Assembly (NCBI GenBank): GCA_013177805.1
Contig: JABLXU010000056.1
Span: forward strand, 1 to 34,232
Direction: 5' to 3'
DNA from: Candidatus Omnitrophota bacterium
Lineage (GTDB): Bacteria > Hinthialibacterota > Hinthialibacteria > Hinthialibacterales > Hinthialibacteraceae
DNA length: 34,232 nt
Under the pieces are notes generated by a model. It did not search any database, was not told where the DNA came from, and saw only the letters and a program-made list of their open reading frames with translations. Of the stretch, positions 16,227 to 24,213 are shown one piece after another; position 1 is the stretch's first letter, and each line of letters opens with the position of its first letter. A program made the translations under genes and the position numbers.

Positions 16227-17465
16227 TCAATCCGTTTTCTCGACTTGCATTTCTTTGGGGATGACCACAATCCCTTCTTCTGTCCGCATGAACTGGCGCT
16301 GGTCTTGTTCGGCGTCATAACCAATCACACATCCGTCGGGAATCCGGACATTCTTGTCAATGATGGTGTTGCGGATGCGGCAATGACGGCCAATCACGGT
16401 CCCATTAAAGACCACGCATCCCACCAGTTCGCTGCCCTCACCGATCTCCACCAGCGGCGAGATCACGCACCGGTCCAGGTTTCCTTCGATCCGGCATCCG
16501 CCCGAAACGAACGAACGCGCGATGCGGCCCTGCTGGGAGTTGCTCAGGTTCAAGCGGCAGGGCGGCAACTGAAACGAGGAACTGCGGAACGGCCATTCAC
16601 TCGAAAACAGATTAAACGACTGGTTTTCGTTCAGCAAATCCATATTCGCCTGATAGTAACTCATCAGGTGGCCCACGTCGCGCCAATAGGGGTCCGCGCC
16701 CTGGCGGCTGAAGGGGTAGGCATACAAGGCCACCCCGCCTTTCTGGACCAGGCGGGGGAAAATATTCTTTCCCAGATCGTGCTGGGAACGGAGGTCCTTG
16801 TGGTCCTCGATCACCGAACGGACCATGCAGGCCGTGTTGAACACGTAAATGCCCATGTTGACCAACGCCCGGTCCGGCCGGCCGGGAATCGCGGGAGGAT
16901 CTGCCGGTTTCTCGACGAATTGAATCACCCGGTGATCCGCATCCACCTGCATCACCCCAAATTCCGTGGCTTTCTCCCGCGGATATTCATAACAAGCGAT
17001 GGTGGCGTCCGCCTTTTTATCCACGTGATAGGCCAGCAGATCATGATAATCCATCCGGTAGATGTGATCCCCGGAAAGAATCAGCGTCCGTTCGGGTTTC
17101 CATTGTTCAAGCAGAAAGATGTTTTGATAGATGGCGTCGGCGGTCCCTTCGTACCAGCGCGAATGCATGCGTTTCTGCGGCGGGACGGTCTCGATATATT
17201 CCCCCAACTCCCGGCTCAGCAGGTTCCAGCCATCCCGGATATGACGGTAGAGCGACTGGGATTTGTACTGCGTCAACACATAGATCTGGCGCAAACCCGA
17301 ATTAATGCAATTGGACAGCGTGAAATCGATGATCCGGTACGATCCCGCGAACGGCACCGAGGGCTTGGACCGGTCCTTGGTCAGGGGATAGAGACGTTCT
17401 CCCTGACCTCCGGCCAGAATCAGCGTCAGTGTATTCCGAAGCAGGGATGGAGCCAATCGATCCAT
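16227..17465 (-). CDS. glgC: Glucose-1-phosphate adenylyltransferase
   Basis: The frame opens at 17720, but the extra N-terminus is not protein-like; ATG 17465 after AAGGAAGGA gives a 412-residue enzyme of normal length. It makes ADP-glucose from ATP and glucose-1-phosphate, the committed step of glycogen synthesis. Visible motifs are LILAGGQGERLYPLTKDRSK (15-34), RIIDFTLSNCINSGL (44-58), WYEGTADAIYQN (104-115), ILSGDHIYRMDY (129-140), FVEKP (183-187), NMGIYVF (203-209), LGKNIFPRLV and YWRDVGH (260-266). A C-terminal left-handed beta helix follows (HCRIRNTIIDKNVRIP). Enzymes of this type are allosteric. No glycogen synthase or branching enzyme lies in the window. Confidence 0.95.
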   Translation of the reverse strand: MDRLAPSLLRNTLTLILAGGQGERLYPLTKDRSKPSVPFAGSYRIIDFTLSNCINSGLRQIYVLTQYKSQSLYRHIRDGWNLLSRELGEYIETVPPQKRMHSRWYEGTADAIYQNIFLLEQWKPERTLILSGDHIYRMDYHDLLAYHVDKKADATIACYEYPREKATEFGVMQVDADHRVIQFVEKPADPPAIPGRPDRALVNMGIYVFNTACMVRSVIEDHKDLRSQHDLGKNIFPRLVQKGGVALYAYPFSRQGADPYWRDVGHLMSYYQANMDLLNENQSFNLFSSEWPFRSSSFQLPPCRLNLSNSQQGRIARSFVSGGCRIEGNLDRCVISPLVEIGEGSELVGCVVFNGTVIGRHCRIRNTIIDKNVRIPDGCVIGYDAEQDQRQFMRTEEGIVVIPKEMQVEKTD

Positions 17466-17599
17466 GAAAATCAATCCTTCCTTGCATACCCGCCGCCCGG
17501 GGCAAACCTGTGCCTCATTGTACAACCGGATGGTTTTTTCTTTGAAGGAATGTGGGAGACGGGAAAAAGCCGAAAGAAGAGAGAGAAGTAGAGTTATAG

Positions 17600-17625
17600 C
17601 GGCTCTCCCAGAGGGAGAGGGGATG
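17600..17625. repeat. Dispersed palindromic repeat, copy 6 (second half)
   Basis: CGGCTCTCCCAGAGGGAGAG forms a CTCTCCC/GGGAGAG-type hairpin and belongs to the same family as 24083-24103 and 5344-5365. Confidence 0.55.
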
Positions 17626-17673
17626 TCGGGTATGGATTTCATCGATCTTGTCAACGAGATGCGAATCCGTGAT

Positions 17674-17733
17674 CTGAAAAAAGTACACATTCCCCGGATG
17701 AACCTAAAAAAGGTACGCATTGGCCGGATGAGC
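17674..17733. repeat. Two-unit 30 bp tandem repeat upstream of glgC
   Basis: Units 17674-17703 and 17704-17733 agree at 24 of 30 positions by eye and share CATT..CCGGATGA and an A-run. A partial third unit may follow. On the minus strand each unit ends in a T-run after GTAC. Confidence 0.6.
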
Positions 17734-17790
17734 CCAAAACAATATTCCTCAAGGGTATCCAGAAGATATCGGGTGCGCCATGAGAGAATA

Positions 17791-19530
17791 TCAGGCTGGT
17801 GAATCCTCCCGCGGGTCCTCGAATACCCGCTCGAAATACGGCAGGATCACCCAGTTTCCATTGGTGAAGAGAATGGTGCTGGGGCCCAGCCTCTGGGAGG
17901 CGGTCCAGGTTTCGCCCAGGATATGAATGACTGTGCCCGGGTGGATGGCCCGGCGGGCGCGCACCATCCGCGCGCAGCCTTCGCTGCAAGTGAGGTCCCG
18001 CGAGGCTTGTTTTATTTTTTTAAGAAGCGTTTCCCGTTCCTTGTCCAGATTCAGGATCGCTTCTTCAACCGGGCGCTTCCGATCGTCCAGCGGAAGCGGA
18101 CTGGTTTCGTTTGGGAGTTCTTCATCCGGGGCGGACTGCAATAGACGGTCTTTCTCGTCTTCCTTGGCCTGGAGTTGGCTGCGTAAATGTTCCACTGTTT
18201 CCCGTAAGCCGGGGAGTTCGTTTCCCAAAAACAATTCGGTGGGGGTGCCCGCCTCCGAGCCGATTTCCACCGCGCAGATGTCTTCCCAGGCCTCCAACTT
18301 CCCTCCCACGATCTGGCCATTCGGACCTTCCGACACGATCCGGCGGGCGGAGACTTCCGACTCGATGATCGGCCCCCGGACCACCACGTCTCCACCGGCC
18401 TGGATCCGCGTTCCCTGCACATAGGTGGTGAGGACATGCTTTCCGGTTTGGAGCACGGCTTTTCCTTTGCCGTAAATCCCCCCCCGGCAAAACACGGTGC
18501 CTTGGGCCCGGACGGCCGCCTGCTCAATCATCCCCCGCACCGCGATGTCTTCTCCCGCTTCCACCGCGAAGTCCGAAAGCACGTTCCCGTGAACATACAC
18601 CGATACGGGTGATTTGATATCTCCCGAGTTGGTATTCACGTTGCCGCGGATTATCTCGGCCGCCGTCACGATTACCTGGCCGCCTTCCACATACGCGAAT
18701 CCTTCTACCAGGGAGAACAGACCGGTTCGATCCAGGTCTACGGCGCAATTCCGTATGGCGGGCAGTTCGGCCTCTTCTCCCCACAGAGCCGGAATCCGGC
18801 TGCCGAAAACATCCATCCCCGGTTCGCCTTCCGTGGCGGGGATCTTGCGAAACACGGCTTGCCCCTTTTTCACGGGGATAAAGAGAATCTGCGGTTTCAA
18901 ATCCGCTCTGCCGCCGGATCCCGCGGGGATGCCAGTCGTGCCAAATAAGTTCAGCTCGTCCTCGATCCGCCCCGGCCGGCCCGCCGTGGGTTCTTTTCCC
19001 CGCGCCACGCCGATGTCTTGGTCAAATTGTTTATTTTGGAATATCGCTTGAATCGCTTCTTCATCGATACCCTGCACGATCCCCCGCCGCCGCAAGGAAT
19101 CTTTCACTAACGCCGGCGTCCACAAGTCCGGCGCGGCGGATGGAATCCGGATGTGGACCGCCATGGCATCCGGTTCGATCCATAGCGGGGGGCCGAGCGC
19201 TACCGCCGCTTCCCGCAAAAAGGCCACGGAATCGCCCGTGAGACTTTCTCCCCACGGCCGGAGGCTTTTCCCCTGCCGGACTAATTGATAGATCGAGATA
19301 AGGTGGGCACCGGCCGTATCCCGGATCTGCTCCGGCGGTTGTTTATCAAGCGCCTTTAGGCATTGGGCAAGGGCAAGGCTCGATTCCCGAAATGCCGCGG
19401 CGAGGGGTTCCAGGTCTTTGTGCATGGCAAGAGAGGACGCGAACCGGTCCGCTCCTTCTTGGAGCAAAACGATAGCCCGTTTGATGAGCTCCGCCTCGAG
19501 GGCCGCACGAAGGGTCGTTGAAGTGGTCAT
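17791..19530 (-). CDS. FapA/DUF342 family protein
   Basis: ATG 19530 (start of MTTSTTLRAALEAEL) is preferred over the open frame from 19728, whose extra residues look non-coding; no strong ribosome binding site was seen. The 579-residue product has an N-terminal helical region and then the DUF342 core. This includes IPVKKGQAVFRKIPATEGEPG and DVFGSRIPAL, and a right-handed beta-helix-like series (RGNVNTNSGDIKSPVSVYVH, GEDIAVRGMIEQAAVRAQGT, GDVVVRGPIIESEVSA). A charged coiled coil follows, about residues 440-525 (LRETVEHLRSQLQAKEDEKD and LDKERETLLKKIKQASRDL), then a small C-terminal cap. The family is named for FapA, tied to polar flagellar assembly in Vibrio, but members occur widely without flagella. 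No flagellar gene is near. The role here is open. Confidence 0.85.
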   Translation of the reverse strand: MTTSTTLRAALEAELIKRAIVLLQEGADRFASSLAMHKDLEPLAAAFRESSLALAQCLKALDKQPPEQIRDTAGAHLISIYQLVRQGKSLRPWGESLTGDSVAFLREAAVALGPPLWIEPDAMAVHIRIPSAAPDLWTPALVKDSLRRRGIVQGIDEEAIQAIFQNKQFDQDIGVARGKEPTAGRPGRIEDELNLFGTTGIPAGSGGRADLKPQILFIPVKKGQAVFRKIPATEGEPGMDVFGSRIPALWGEEAELPAIRNCAVDLDRTGLFSLVEGFAYVEGGQVIVTAAEIIRGNVNTNSGDIKSPVSVYVHGNVLSDFAVEAGEDIAVRGMIEQAAVRAQGTVFCRGGIYGKGKAVLQTGKHVLTTYVQGTRIQAGGDVVVRGPIIESEVSARRIVSEGPNGQIVGGKLEAWEDICAVEIGSEAGTPTELFLGNELPGLRETVEHLRSQLQAKEDEKDRLLQSAPDEELPNETSPLPLDDRKRPVEEAILNLDKERETLLKKIKQASRDLTCSEGCARMVRARRAIHPGTVIHILGETWTASQRLGPSTILFTNGNWVILPYFERVFEDPREDSPA

Positions 19531-19708
19531 GGCGTTGTGACGGTAATGGAATTCTCCCGTATGGGCCAGATTGCTATCGTACTCGTGGATCCGTTTCCCT
19601 GGCTTTCTCCGGTGATGCCTAGTCAAGGTAGGATATTCAAAACGGAAGCCCCTCGAAAGGCCAGAAGGGAGAGTTTCCCGTGCGAGGAGTTCCATGCAGC
19701 AGGGAAAT

Positions 19709-19735
19709 AAGCGCCTCCAGGATATCAAAGCGCTT
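19709..19735 (-). terminator. Weak stem-loop at the end of the phosphofructokinase gene
   Basis: On the minus strand AAGCGC overlaps the stop codon, a 15-base loop follows, then GCGCTT and ATTTCCC. The 6 bp stem with a short T-rich tail makes a weak terminator candidate. Confidence 0.25.
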
Positions 19736-21075
19736 TACGGATTGACCATGCGGTTGGGCTGTCCGGTGGATTCCAATACGGAAAGCCATAAATCGCTTTC
19801 CGGGTCAAGGGATTTGCGTCCTGTCACCACCGCCTCGATGGGCACATGGGACAGTTGGGATTTCCATGAACCCACCAACATGCCCGTCCGGCCGCTCATG
19901 GCCGCGTGCACGGCGGCATGCGCCATCCGCAGGCAATACATCCGGTCGGAGGGGATTGCCTGCAAGGACCGCACCATATAGCTGGGATCGATATACCGGA
20001 CTACGGCCTCGATCCCCCGGTCTTTGAAATAGGTTTTCACCCGCTCTTGCAGAAATCCGCCGATGTCCGCCAATTTCGGGTTGCCGGACGCGTCCCGTTC
20101 CCGTTCTGCCGAGCCTTTTGTTATCAAGTCCTGGCCGGCGCCTTCCGCCACCACCACCAAGGCGTGGTGCCGTTTCAGGATCCGCCGTTCCAAGGCCGCC
20201 AGGAAACCATTGGGAGGATCCAGATCAAACGGCACTTCCGGCACCAAGGTGAAATTCACCTCTCCGCTGGCCACCGCCGCGGTGGCGGTCAACAAGCCGG
20301 ATTCCCGGCCCATCAGTTTGACGATCGCGATGCCATTGCAGGCCCCCACCGCCTCCGCGTGGGCGCTCAACAACACCGTGGTCGCCACGGAATACGCCGT
20401 CTCGAATCCGAAACTTTTCTCCACAAACAATACATCGTTGTCGATGGTCTTCGGGACGCCGATCACGGCGATTTCCAACTTCCGCTTTTGAATCTCCTCC
20501 ACCAACGCCATGGCTCCCCGTTGCGTTCCATCTCCTCCGATCGTGAAGAGCAGATTGATCCCCCGCCGGACCATGAAATCCACCATGGCTTCCACCGGCT
20601 GGGGGCCCCGGGACGAGCCGAGCATCGTTCCCCCCCGCGTATGGATTTGATTGACCGCGGCGGGATCCAAGGGAATCGGTTCCAGGCCGGAATTCTCCAC
20701 CAATCCCTTGAATCCATAGCGGATGCCCAAGATCCGGCGCACGCCATAATGAAAATAAAGCGATTGCACAATCCCCTGGATCACGTCGTTGAGGCCCGGG
20801 CATAGGCCGCCGCAGGTCACGATGGCCGCCGTGACGTCTTCGGGTTTGAAATAAATCCGGTCGCGCGGCCCGGCAGCCTCGAACGCGGGGGGATCGATTC
20901 CCCGCTCCAGGTATTTCCGGATTGAGGACAATGATTCGTCATAGAGGATCCGTTCCTCGTCCGCCACGAAATTGGCGATCAAGTCGCCCATGATGTGGGA
21001 TAATTGCATCGGCGAAGCATACCGGGGAGGGCCCAAGCGGCAAATGGTGAAATCGGGAAGGGTTGAATCTTTCAT
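19735..21075 (-). CDS. 6-phosphofructokinase, plant/trypanosome-type, probably ATP-dependent
   Basis: ATG 21075 is chosen for the 446-residue form; the frame extends to 21141. The enzyme phosphorylates fructose-6-phosphate in glycolysis. It belongs to the long PFK group rather than the 320-residue E. coli type. Motifs: VTCGGLCPGLNDVI (87-100), RYGFKGL (119-125), TRGGTMLGSSRG (147-158), FTIGGDGTQRGA (177-188), GVPKTIDNDV (206-215, catalytic Asp212) and KLMGRESG. Gly183 in GGDGT is the residue of ATP users (pyrophosphate users have Asp there), while Lys209 in PKTIDND is usual in pyrophosphate enzymes. The Gly/Lys pair is known from plant and trypanosomatid ATP-dependent PFKs, so ATP use is favoured. 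It lies upstream of the FapA-family gene on the same strand, 204 bp apart. Confidence 0.9.
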   Translation of the reverse strand: MKDSTLPDFTICRLGPPRYASPMQLSHIMGDLIANFVADEERILYDESLSSIRKYLERGIDPPAFEAAGPRDRIYFKPEDVTAAIVTCGGLCPGLNDVIQGIVQSLYFHYGVRRILGIRYGFKGLVENSGLEPIPLDPAAVNQIHTRGGTMLGSSRGPQPVEAMVDFMVRRGINLLFTIGGDGTQRGAMALVEEIQKRKLEIAVIGVPKTIDNDVLFVEKSFGFETAYSVATTVLLSAHAEAVGACNGIAIVKLMGRESGLLTATAAVASGEVNFTLVPEVPFDLDPPNGFLAALERRILKRHHALVVVAEGAGQDLITKGSAERERDASGNPKLADIGGFLQERVKTYFKDRGIEAVVRYIDPSYMVRSLQAIPSDRMYCLRMAHAAVHAAMSGRTGMLVGSWKSQLSHVPIEAVVTGRKSLDPESDLWLSVLESTGQPNRMVNP

Positions 21076-21388
21076 GGAGAATGTGCCTTTCTCTTTCCCT
21101 CGTCCGTTGGGGACAAGCCGTGGGGAAAGTCCCCGAGGCAAGACGTCCCTGTATGCTTACCCCGAGGATAGGAGAAATGATTTCACCGGCTGCCCCGATT
21201 GGATACCGATCGAATTGATTCAATCGTAGCACCCGTCTCCGATGAATTTTGGAAATCCGTTTCGCTGATTAAACCAACTTCATCCGGTTTATCAATCCCG
21301 GCCATCAAGCGCCCCGCCATCCGCCGGATCCGTTCCATGCCGCCGCGGGATTTTTCATTTTTGGGGCATGCCAGAAAGGACGGGAATC
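21076..21388. other. Spacer between cysK and phosphofructokinase genes
   Basis: This 313 bp spacer has an inverted repeat CTTTCCC (21093-21099) / GGGAAAG (21123-21129) close to the phosphofructokinase start. No gene, clear promoter or terminator was recognised. Confidence 0.45.
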
Positions 21389-22321
21389 TCAGGGTCCGCT
21401 GTAGGGGAATAACTCGGTAGACAAATACCTCTCCCCGGTGTCTGGCAACACCACCACGATATCCTTGCCCGGACCCAGCTTCCGGGCCTGCTGCATTGCG
21501 CAATAGCAAGCCGCTCCGCAGGAAATCCCCGCGAAGATTCCTTCTTCCTTGCACAACCGCCGGGCGGTCTCCATGGCTTGATCGTTGGTCACCGTCATCA
21601 CTTCGTTCACCAGGCTCATGTCCATGATCTGGGGAATGAAGCCCGCGCCGATTCCCTGGATTTTGTGCGGGCCTGGGCTGCGTCCCGACATCACCGCCGA
21701 ATGCTCCGGCTCCACCGCCACCAGTTGGATATCCGGCTTCTTCTCGCGCAGGAACCGTCCCGCGCCCGTGATTGTGCCTCCTGTGCCCACGCCACAGACC
21801 AGCATGTCGATCCGGCCTTCGGTTTGTTCCCAAATCTCGGGGCCCGTGGTCCGGTAATGAATCTCGACATTCGCGGGATTGTTGAACTGCTGGGGTAAAA
21901 AAGATCCCGGCATTTCCCTGGCCAGCGCCTCGGCCTTCTCGATCGCCCCCCGCATTCCTTTCGGCCCCTCCGTCAGGACGATTTCCGCCCCAAAGGCCTG
22001 CAGAATTTTCCGGCGTTCCAGACTCATGGTTTCCGGCATCACCAAAATGCACCGGTAGCCTTTCACCGCCGCTACCATCGCCAAGCCGATTCCCGTGTTG
22101 CCGCTGGTTGGTTCGATGATCACCCCGCCGGGACTCAACAAGCCGTCCCGTTCCGCCGCTTCGATCATCGACTTGCCGATACGCTCCTTCACGCAGCCCG
22201 CCGGATTCTGCGATTCCAACTTGGCCCACACCGCGGCCATCGCGCCATTGACTAGTTTATTCAACCGGACAATCGGGGTATCCCCAATCAATTCAATAAT
22301 GTTGTTAGCCCGTTTCGCCAT
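21389..22321 (-). CDS. cysK: Cysteine synthase (O-acetylserine sulfhydrylase)
   Basis: ATG 22321 is fixed by AAGGAGGTGG just upstream; the frame continues to 22504 but that part is leader. The 310-residue PLP enzyme makes cysteine from O-acetylserine and sulfide in the cytoplasm. It shows IIELIGDTPIVRLNKL (8-23), Lys45 in NPAGCVKERIG as the PLP lysine, TSGNTGIGLA (72-81) for the substrate, VMPETMSLERRKIL, GVGTGGTITGAGRFL for the phosphate, and GISCGAA near the C-terminus (Ser binding the pyridine nitrogen). The PLP-lysine region reads NPAGCVKER instead of the usual NPGGSVKDR, a small variation. A good sigma-70 promoter and a palindrome lie upstream. No sulfate-assimilation gene is near. Confidence 0.94.
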   Translation of the reverse strand: MAKRANNIIELIGDTPIVRLNKLVNGAMAAVWAKLESQNPAGCVKERIGKSMIEAAERDGLLSPGGVIIEPTSGNTGIGLAMVAAVKGYRCILVMPETMSLERRKILQAFGAEIVLTEGPKGMRGAIEKAEALAREMPGSFLPQQFNNPANVEIHYRTTGPEIWEQTEGRIDMLVCGVGTGGTITGAGRFLREKKPDIQLVAVEPEHSAVMSGRSPGPHKIQGIGAGFIPQIMDMSLVNEVMTVTNDQAMETARRLCKEEGIFAGISCGAACYCAMQQARKLGPGKDIVVVLPDTGERYLSTELFPYSGP

Positions 22322-22387
22322 TGCCACCTCCTTGTTTCTTTGGACTGGATTGACATAGAACGGAGCAGTGCGTGGAGTCAGAGCCGT

Positions 22388-22416
22388 ATTATAAGACATT
22401 ATGTATTCTATATCAA
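22388..22416 (-). promoter_or_regulatory. Sigma-70-type promoter of cysK
   Basis: On the minus strand TTGATA (22416-22411), a 17-base spacer, then TATAAT (22393-22388). Transcription would start near 22381, giving a leader of about 60 bases that ends in AAGGAGGTGG and the cysK ATG. Confidence 0.75.
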
Positions 22417-22430
22417 AGATAGGCATTATA

Positions 22431-22447
22431 CAATGTTGCAAACATTG
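22431..22447. promoter_or_regulatory. Palindrome upstream of the cysK promoter
   Basis: CAATGTT-GCA-AACATTG is a perfect 7 bp inverted repeat, 14 bases upstream of the -35 box, the position of an activator site. No regulator gene lies nearby, so the binding protein is unknown. Confidence 0.45.
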
Positions 22448-22767
22448 GGGGGCAGACCGATTTCTTCGATATATTCGATCTATTTGAATCGATATGATTG
22501 ACATGAAATCTCATTGAAGCCGCGGATGGAATTCCGTGGGTGTATTAAGGGGAATCCCCAAAGGGATTTTGCTGGGACCGGAGGGGAGTAAGACACAGAC
22601 GGAAAGATAGGATGGGGTGAAGAGGCTCTACCGTATCTCCGTCTTCATCCAAGAGGGAGGATCTTCATCCGCAGTCTTGCTCAGGCAAAAACCAAGATTC
22701 GCGAAGATGGAACCTGGTATCCGCCTCCCGGAGCGAATCCTCTCAAGAATTCAATCGAAGGAATACT

Positions 22768-23886
22768 TTATCGGCTGTACGTCCTTCCAATCTGCCCGAC
22801 GATCGCCCGCTTCACTTCCAGCGGATCGATCTCACCCGTATGGCGGTAGATAATCCCCCCGCCGGGTTTGACCAAAATGGTATGGGGAATGGCGCCGGCC
22901 CATTGTGCGTCCACCGCGTCCATCAACGCGTCCTTGTCCGTTCCCGAGTAATGGTAATTGGGGTTGGAGGCCTGCTGTTTCTTCAAAAACGTCAGAACCT
23001 TGTCACCGTCCTTCGGATCGTCGGCGCTGATGGTGATCAACTCCACGTTGCGGTGCCGGTACATGCGGTAAATTTCCACCAAGTGAGGGAGCTCGGTCAC
23101 GCACGGCCCGCACCACGTGGCCCAGACATTGATCAGCCGGTAGTTTTCGGATTGGTTCCGCACCAACTCCGCGATCCCTTTGACGTCGATAGGTTGGACC
23201 TTCACTTCCTCCCGGGCCAGCTTCTCCATGAATTCTTTCACCGAATCGCGTTTGTCGTTCCACTTGATCGAGCACCCAAACGGCCGGGTGGTGTCGATGG
23301 GCACCGGCGCGCCGGCCAGGACGGCTTCCAAGGCATTGCGCAGGTCGAAGGAGGTGACTTTATCCTCGTTTTCGTTATTGTCGATCCGTCCCCGGTACTG
23401 CAGCTTGCGCTCCGCGTCGAAGACGAAGGCGTGGGGCGTCGCCACCGGGCCGTATTGCCTGGAGACTTCCTGGTTGTCGCCGTCGTACAGATACGGGAAG
23501 TTGAATTTCATGTACCCGGCACGCCGTTTCATTTCTTCGAATGAGTCGTTCAGGTCCGTATAGCCCAATTCGTCCAGGCGCAAGGCCAGGGGATCGTTCG
23601 GCGAGATGGCCACGAAGGCCACGCCCTTGGGCGTGTAGTCCTCGACCAATTTCATGATCCGTTTCTCGTAGGCCTGCGCGGTGGGGCAGTGATTGCAGGT
23701 GAAGATCACCACGAGCACTTTGGCGTCCGCGAAATCCTTCAGCGAATACGTTTTATCGTCCACGCCCGGCAGGCTGAAATCCGGCGCGGCCGCCCCGATT
23801 TCCAACGGTTGCGGCTCTTCCGCCGTCATGCCTGCCAAGCCCAGGCCGAATACCCCCATCACTACCCATTTCCAGTACGTTTTCAT
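22768..23886 (-). CDS. Exported protein with two fused thioredoxin-fold domains
   Basis: ATG 23886 follows AGAGGA by about 8 bases. The 372-residue protein starts with a signal peptide (MKTYWKWVVMGVFGLGLAG). Domain one (about 27-190) is a peroxiredoxin/AhpC-TSA-like fold. It has APDFSLPGVDDKTYSL, Cys64 and Cys67 in VIFTCNHCPTAQAYEKR, and VATPHAFVFD with the cis-Pro151. Domain two (about 235-365) is TlpA/ResA-like. It has INVWATWCGPCVTELPHL with Cys259 and Cys262, and the cis-Pro in GAIPHTILV. Domain two looks like a disulfide reductase. Domain one, with a CNHC site in place of a peroxidatic motif, is the 'CNHCP' type of thioredoxin-like protein whose substrate is not known. An envelope redox role fits the export signal and the secreted peroxidase elsewhere in the window. 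Confidence 0.88.
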   Translation of the reverse strand: MKTYWKWVVMGVFGLGLAGMTAEEPQPLEIGAAAPDFSLPGVDDKTYSLKDFADAKVLVVIFTCNHCPTAQAYEKRIMKLVEDYTPKGVAFVAISPNDPLALRLDELGYTDLNDSFEEMKRRAGYMKFNFPYLYDGDNQEVSRQYGPVATPHAFVFDAERKLQYRGRIDNNENEDKVTSFDLRNALEAVLAGAPVPIDTTRPFGCSIKWNDKRDSVKEFMEKLAREEVKVQPIDVKGIAELVRNQSENYRLINVWATWCGPCVTELPHLVEIYRMYRHRNVELITISADDPKDGDKVLTFLKKQQASNPNYHYSGTDKDALMDAVDAQWAGAIPHTILVKPGGGIIYRHTGEIDPLEVKRAIVGQIGRTYSR

Positions 23887-24030
23887 GACGCGATCCTCTC
23901 TTGAGTCATAGAAATTAGGTGAAGGCATTGTAGCGGATTTTTCGATCAGGATATACGCATGTCATGGGCGAAACCGCCAGGCTTGATTGGGGGGCTACGC
24001 TATGCTTTGAGCCCGCTCAGCACGGTGGGT

Positions 24031-24069
24031 GCACGGTGGCATTCCGTGCGAGCGGACCTTCGTGTCCGC
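24031..24069. repeat. Two adjacent hairpins upstream of mutS
   Basis: GCACGG (24031-24036) pairs with CCGTGC (24044-24049), and GCGGAC (24052-24057) pairs with GTCCGC (24064-24069). Two bases separate the hairpins. Confidence 0.6.
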
Positions 24070-24073
24070 CCTA

Positions 24074-24115
24074 GCAACTTCTCCCTCTCCCTCCGGGAGA
24101 GGGCCGGGGTGAGGG
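24074..24115. repeat. Dispersed palindromic repeat, copy 7 (best)
   Basis: Perfect 9 bp arms CCCTCTCCC (24083-24091) and GGGAGAGGG (24095-24103) around TCC, followed by CCGGGGTGAGGG. The preceding AACTTCT matches the join of the two halves in copies 1 and 3. Confidence 0.8.
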
Positions 24116-24172
24116 ATAACCTTTCGTTTCGCTTCAGCATGCCGATTCGACGCGAAAATCCCTTGTCCACTG

Positions 24173-24213
24173 CCGTAGGGTCGCGCGGCCACGCGTCCCC
24201 GCCATCCCTACGG
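24173..24213. repeat. Inverted repeat upstream of mutS
   Basis: CCGTAGGG (24173-24180) and CCCTACGG (24206-24213) are perfect 8 bp arms around a 25-base GC-rich loop. It may be another intergenic repeat type. Confidence 0.6.

Larger units (their letters stand above)
17466..17790. other. Spacer upstream of glgC with two repeat types
   Basis: This 325 bp spacer separates fapA-family and glgC genes on the same strand. It carries a perfect-looking copy of the dispersed palindrome (17600-17625) and a two-unit 30 bp tandem repeat (17674-17733). No separate gene is supported. Confidence 0.55.
22322..22767. other. Leader and promoter region of cysK
   Basis: This 446 bp spacer separates cysK from the thioredoxin-fold gene, both on the minus strand. 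It contains the cysK ribosome binding site, the promoter at 22388-22416 and the palindrome at 22431-22447. The remainder (about 22505-22767) holds nothing recognisable; frames in it look accidental. Confidence 0.6.

Noticed and set aside
16077..17591. 504-codon plus-strand frame
   Set aside because: It is antisense to glgC, whose motifs are complete.
17466..17720. N-terminal extension of GlgC
   Set aside because: The extra residues cover repeats and are not conserved-looking; ATG 17465 has its own binding site and gives the normal length.
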